Source: an uncultured Eudoraea sp. | Lineage (GTDB): Bacteria > Bacteroidota > Bacteroidia > Flavobacteriales > Flavobacteriaceae | Assembly (NCBI GenBank): GCA_947258555.1 | Contig: CAMYJF010000015.1 | Span: 1-64,000 of the forward strand | Direction: 5' to 3' | DNA: 64,000 bases | Shown: one piece after another, positions 61,856 to 64,000 of the stretch | Layout: the number at the start of each line of letters is the position of its first letter | Numbering within the stretch: position 1 is the stretch's first letter | Notes under the pieces: generated by a model | Told to the model about the DNA's origin: nothing | What the model saw: the letters and a program-made list of their open reading frames with translations, nothing else | The model's database searches: none | Program-made: the position numbers and the translations under genes

Positions 61856-63019
61856 CTACCTCACTATACCCATATCACCCAAACTCAGATCTATTCCTTT
61901 ACCGTTCTGCGCAATGGAAGCATAAATAGCTTCGCAAATGATCATATCTCTTTTGCCCATGGACCCTGGAGCCAAATTTGGCGTTCCCTCCAAAATATGT
62001 CGGGCAAAATCATCCATCTGCAATTTTTGTTGGCTTTCATGCTCAAATTGAATCCTTCCCTCTGAACTTCGTCCTGACAAAGGTCCGTATGAATTGGCAG
62101 GTTGTAATTCGAACCACCCATTCCTACATGAGGCAAATAAGCGATTTGCGCTGGCATTATGGGAAGTCATTATCTGCCCTACGGCCCCACTGGGAAATTC
62201 AAATTGCGCTGTAATAGTCTCATCGGTGTCTTTAAAATAGTCCGGGCGTGTACTGAATTCCTGTGCGTTAACCGATATTGGGTTTTCCCCAGTACTATAA
62301 ATAGCACTCTGAATGGAGTAGACCCCCATATTCAATAAGGCGCCTCCACCGGACAAGGCTTTATTGAGTCGCCATTGATCAGGATTACCTCTGGATTGGT
62401 AGGCGGCATCCGCGCTCACAAAATTTATCGCACCAAAAGTCTTTTCGCGGACTAATCGCTTCACCTCTTGCGTATAAGGCTCTGACTGCAAACGGTATCC
62501 GATCCCCAGTTTCACACTGGCTTTTTCACAGGCCTCGATAATGGCATCGCATTCTTTCACGCTGATCGCCATGGGCTTTTCACAGATCACATGTTTACCT
62601 GCCTGCGCTGCCCGTATCGAAAATTCGGCATGCATGCTATTGGGTAAGACAACATAAACAATATCAATATCGTCGTTCTTGGTTATATCGTCAAAGGAGT
62701 CATAATCATAAATATTAGGGCCTGGAATGTTGTATTTGCTTGCCCACCTTCTTGCCTTTGCAGGTGTTCCTGTGACAATACCGGCAAGGTGGCAGTGCTT
62801 CGTATCCTGCAGGGCCGGCGCCAATTGGTAGGTACTATAAGCACCCAGGCCAACGAGTGCAACCCCCAGGGAAGCTTCCTTTGATTTTTGCTCCCCCATT
62901 GCGCATGATAAAGGAAGGCTGGAGATCATTGCTGTTCCCGCAATTCCCTGACCCAGCAATCGATTAAATTTTCGACGGGATACCGGACGCCTCTGAAACT
63001 CAAGTGAGTTTTTCTTCAT
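61856..63019 (-). CDS. Tat-exported Gfo/Idh/MocA family oxidoreductase lipoprotein
   Basis: This NAD(P)-dependent oxidoreductase of 387 aa has a twin-arginine signal (SRRKFNRLL, Arg15/Arg16) followed by a lipobox-like LPLSC (Cys39). It is likely folded with its cofactor in the cytosol and exported as a lipoprotein. The Rossmann start GVALVGLGAYSTYQLAPAL and the signature HVICEKPMAISVKECD (catalytic Lys region) are clear, with a C-terminal substrate domain. Similar exported members act on sugars, for example glucose-fructose oxidoreductase. Substrate is unknown. Confidence 0.9.
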   Translation of the reverse strand: MKKNSLEFQRRPVSRRKFNRLLGQGIAGTAMISSLPLSCAMGEQKSKEASLGVALVGLGAYSTYQLAPALQDTKHCHLAGIVTGTPAKARRWASKYNIPGPNIYDYDSFDDITKNDDIDIVYVVLPNSMHAEFSIRAAQAGKHVICEKPMAISVKECDAIIEACEKASVKLGIGYRLQSEPYTQEVKRLVREKTFGAINFVSADAAYQSRGNPDQWRLNKALSGGGALLNMGVYSIQSAIYSTGENPISVNAQEFSTRPDYFKDTDETITAQFEFPSGAVGQIMTSHNASANRLFASCRNGWFELQPANSYGPLSGRSSEGRIQFEHESQQKLQMDDFARHILEGTPNLAPGSMGKRDMIICEAIYASIAQNGKGIDLSLGDMGIVR

Positions 63020-63115
63020 AACTCTTAAAGATAAAAACTAAAAATGTAGTCAGGTTTTCTTTGCTTTTCATTGCATTTATTTCAATACATTTAACCTTCA
63101 ATATAGAGCAACACC

Positions 63116-64000
63116 ATGAAAAAAACTATTTTCTTCTTATTCGTTATTTCACTTAGCTATTCAATAGCCCAGGAACGTAAAATTCCGGTAGATACTACCG
63201 TGACAACGCAGCACTCAGTCACGGTAAATGGCTCCGCCTTTTCTTATACAGCTACAACAGGTACACAACCGGTTTGGGATGAACACGGAAAACCTATTGC
63301 AGCCCTCCATTATACCTACTATACCAGGAATGGGGTTAAAAATCGCCAGTCCAGGCCTTTGTTGATTTCCTTTAACGGAGGTCCGGGATCCGGTTCCGTT
63401 TGGATGCACCTGGCCTATACCGGCCCTAGAGTATTAAAGATCGATGATGAAGGCTACCCGGTTCAGCCTTATGGTGTACGCCAGAATCCATATTCTGTCT
63501 TAGATGTAACCGATATCGTTTATGTCAATCCTGCGAACACTGGCTATTCGAGGACAATTCCTGAAACGGGTGAAGAAGTAGATCGTAAGAAATTCTTCGG
63601 TATCAATGCCGATGTCAAATACCTGGCGGAGTGGTTAAATACATTCGTCACCAGGAATAACCGCTGGAGTTCACCAAAATATATTGTAGGTGAAAGCTAT
63701 GGAGGAACCCGTGTAATGGGACTATCCCTGGCACTTCAAAATCAGCAATGGATGTATCTGAACGGGGTGATCATGGTCTCCCCAGCAGATTATAAAGTGA
63801 TACGAGTAGGAGGACCTGTTAGTAGCTCTCTTAATCTCCCCTACTATACCGCTGCTGCCTGGCACCAGAAAGCCTTATCTGCTGATCTGCAACAAAAAGA
63901 CCTGTTAGACATCTTACCAGAATCTGAAGAATATACCATTAATACGTTGATCCCAGCCATAGCGAAGGGCGGGTTTATTTCTGATACCGAGAAAGATCAG
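63116..64000 (+). CDS. S10 family serine carboxypeptidase, 3' end outside window
   Basis: The first 295 codons are present. A signal peptide spans residues 1-19 (MKKTIFFLFVISLSYSIAQ). The alpha/beta hydrolase core has the oxyanion loop FNGGPGSGSVWMH (86-98) and catalytic Ser194 in VGESYGGTR. The catalytic Asp and His must lie beyond base 64000. Family members remove C-terminal residues from peptides in the periplasm or outside the cell. The ATG at 63116 is the first in-frame start and follows a divergent gap of about 100 bases shared with the Gfo/Idh/MocA gene. Confidence 0.9.
   Translation, partial: MKKTIFFLFVISLSYSIAQERKIPVDTTVTTQHSVTVNGSAFSYTATTGTQPVWDEHGKPIAALHYTYYTRNGVKNRQSRPLLISFNGGPGSGSVWMHLAYTGPRVLKIDDEGYPVQPYGVRQNPYSVLDVTDIVYVNPANTGYSRTIPETGEEVDRKKFFGINADVKYLAEWLNTFVTRNNRWSSPKYIVGESYGGTRVMGLSLALQNQQWMYLNGVIMVSPADYKVIRVGGPVSSSLNLPYYTAAAWHQKALSADLQQKDLLDILPESEEYTINTLIPAIAKGGFISDTEKDQ

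Noticed and set aside
63026-63033. TATCTTTA as promoter of the Gfo/Idh/MocA gene
   Set aside because: One mismatch, and only 6 bases from the ATG, which would place the transcript start at or after the start codon.
1-64000. Integrated mobile element, CRISPR array or biosynthetic cluster
   Set aside because: Both strands show ordinary core genes throughout, with no transposase, integrase, direct-repeat array or large modular synthase.

Overview
The window looks like chromosomal core sequence from a member of the Flavobacteriaceae (Bacteroidota). The evidence is a set of clade-typical traits: an LpxC-FabZ fusion, a fused alpha-beta 2-oxoacid dehydrogenase E1, a PorX-type regulator of type IX secretion, an OmpA lipoprotein with a glycine zipper next to a lipocalin lipoprotein, a TonB receptor with an N-terminal carboxypeptidase-regulatory-like domain, and repeated TAnnTTTG -7 boxes, several with a TTG 18-20 nt upstream. 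Genes are tightly packed. No stretch longer than 300 bases lacks a gene, and I saw no rRNA, tRNA, CRISPR array, insertion sequence or phage gene.

Layout. 1-14 kb: a TerC-like membrane protein cut by the window edge, envelope lipoproteins, the E1 enzyme, an isopenicillin-N-synthase-like oxygenase with an eIF1/SUI1-like factor, a DUF1835 / nucleoside phosphorylase / cytosolic binding-protein operon, a tandem pair of alpha/beta hydrolases (one broken), truA and two membrane proteins. 14-25 kb: an AAA+/VWA pair, then a complete nine-gene histidine operon (hisG-D-C-B-H-A, a DinB-like gene, hisF, hisIE), preceded by a His-rich leader peptide and an attenuator. 25-35.5 kb: prohibitin-like protein, membrane VWA protein, fabG, sucD, an LpxD paralogue, efp, lpxA, lpxC-fabZ, lpxD and an HD hydrolase, all on the minus strand. 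35.5-45 kb: porX, tsaE, alanine dehydrogenase, proline dehydrogenase, aroB, a DinB-like protein, an Lrp regulator, an M14 peptidase and a Cro/XRE-type regulator with candidate operators. 45-52 kb: a second TerC, topoisomerase IV (parC, parE) and a broken ychF. 52-64 kb: ferredoxin, LuxC-like acyl-CoA reductase, serC, a serA-like dehydrogenase, small uncharacterised genes, a TonB receptor, folE, a LolD-like ATPase, a TIGR02757 protein, a Tat-dependent Gfo/Idh/MocA lipoprotein and the start of an S10 carboxypeptidase.

How genes work together. Lipid A synthesis (lpxA, lpxC, lpxD) and fatty acid synthesis (fabZ, fabG) are clustered with efp and sucD. The histidine pathway is one translationally coupled unit that appears to be controlled by transcription attenuation: the leader peptide MNKKHTHLHFDPGAQAR has three His codons, and its 3' part can pair with the terminator loop and lower arm. 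This attenuator is the most interesting system I found.

Two genes carry out-of-frame internal deletions: ychF lacks about 55 nt, and an alpha/beta hydrolase lacks about 130 nt including its nucleophile elbow. These are either real gene decay or assembly errors, and raw reads would decide. Promoter, terminator and small-ORF calls were made by eye from consensus matches and should be weighed accordingly.
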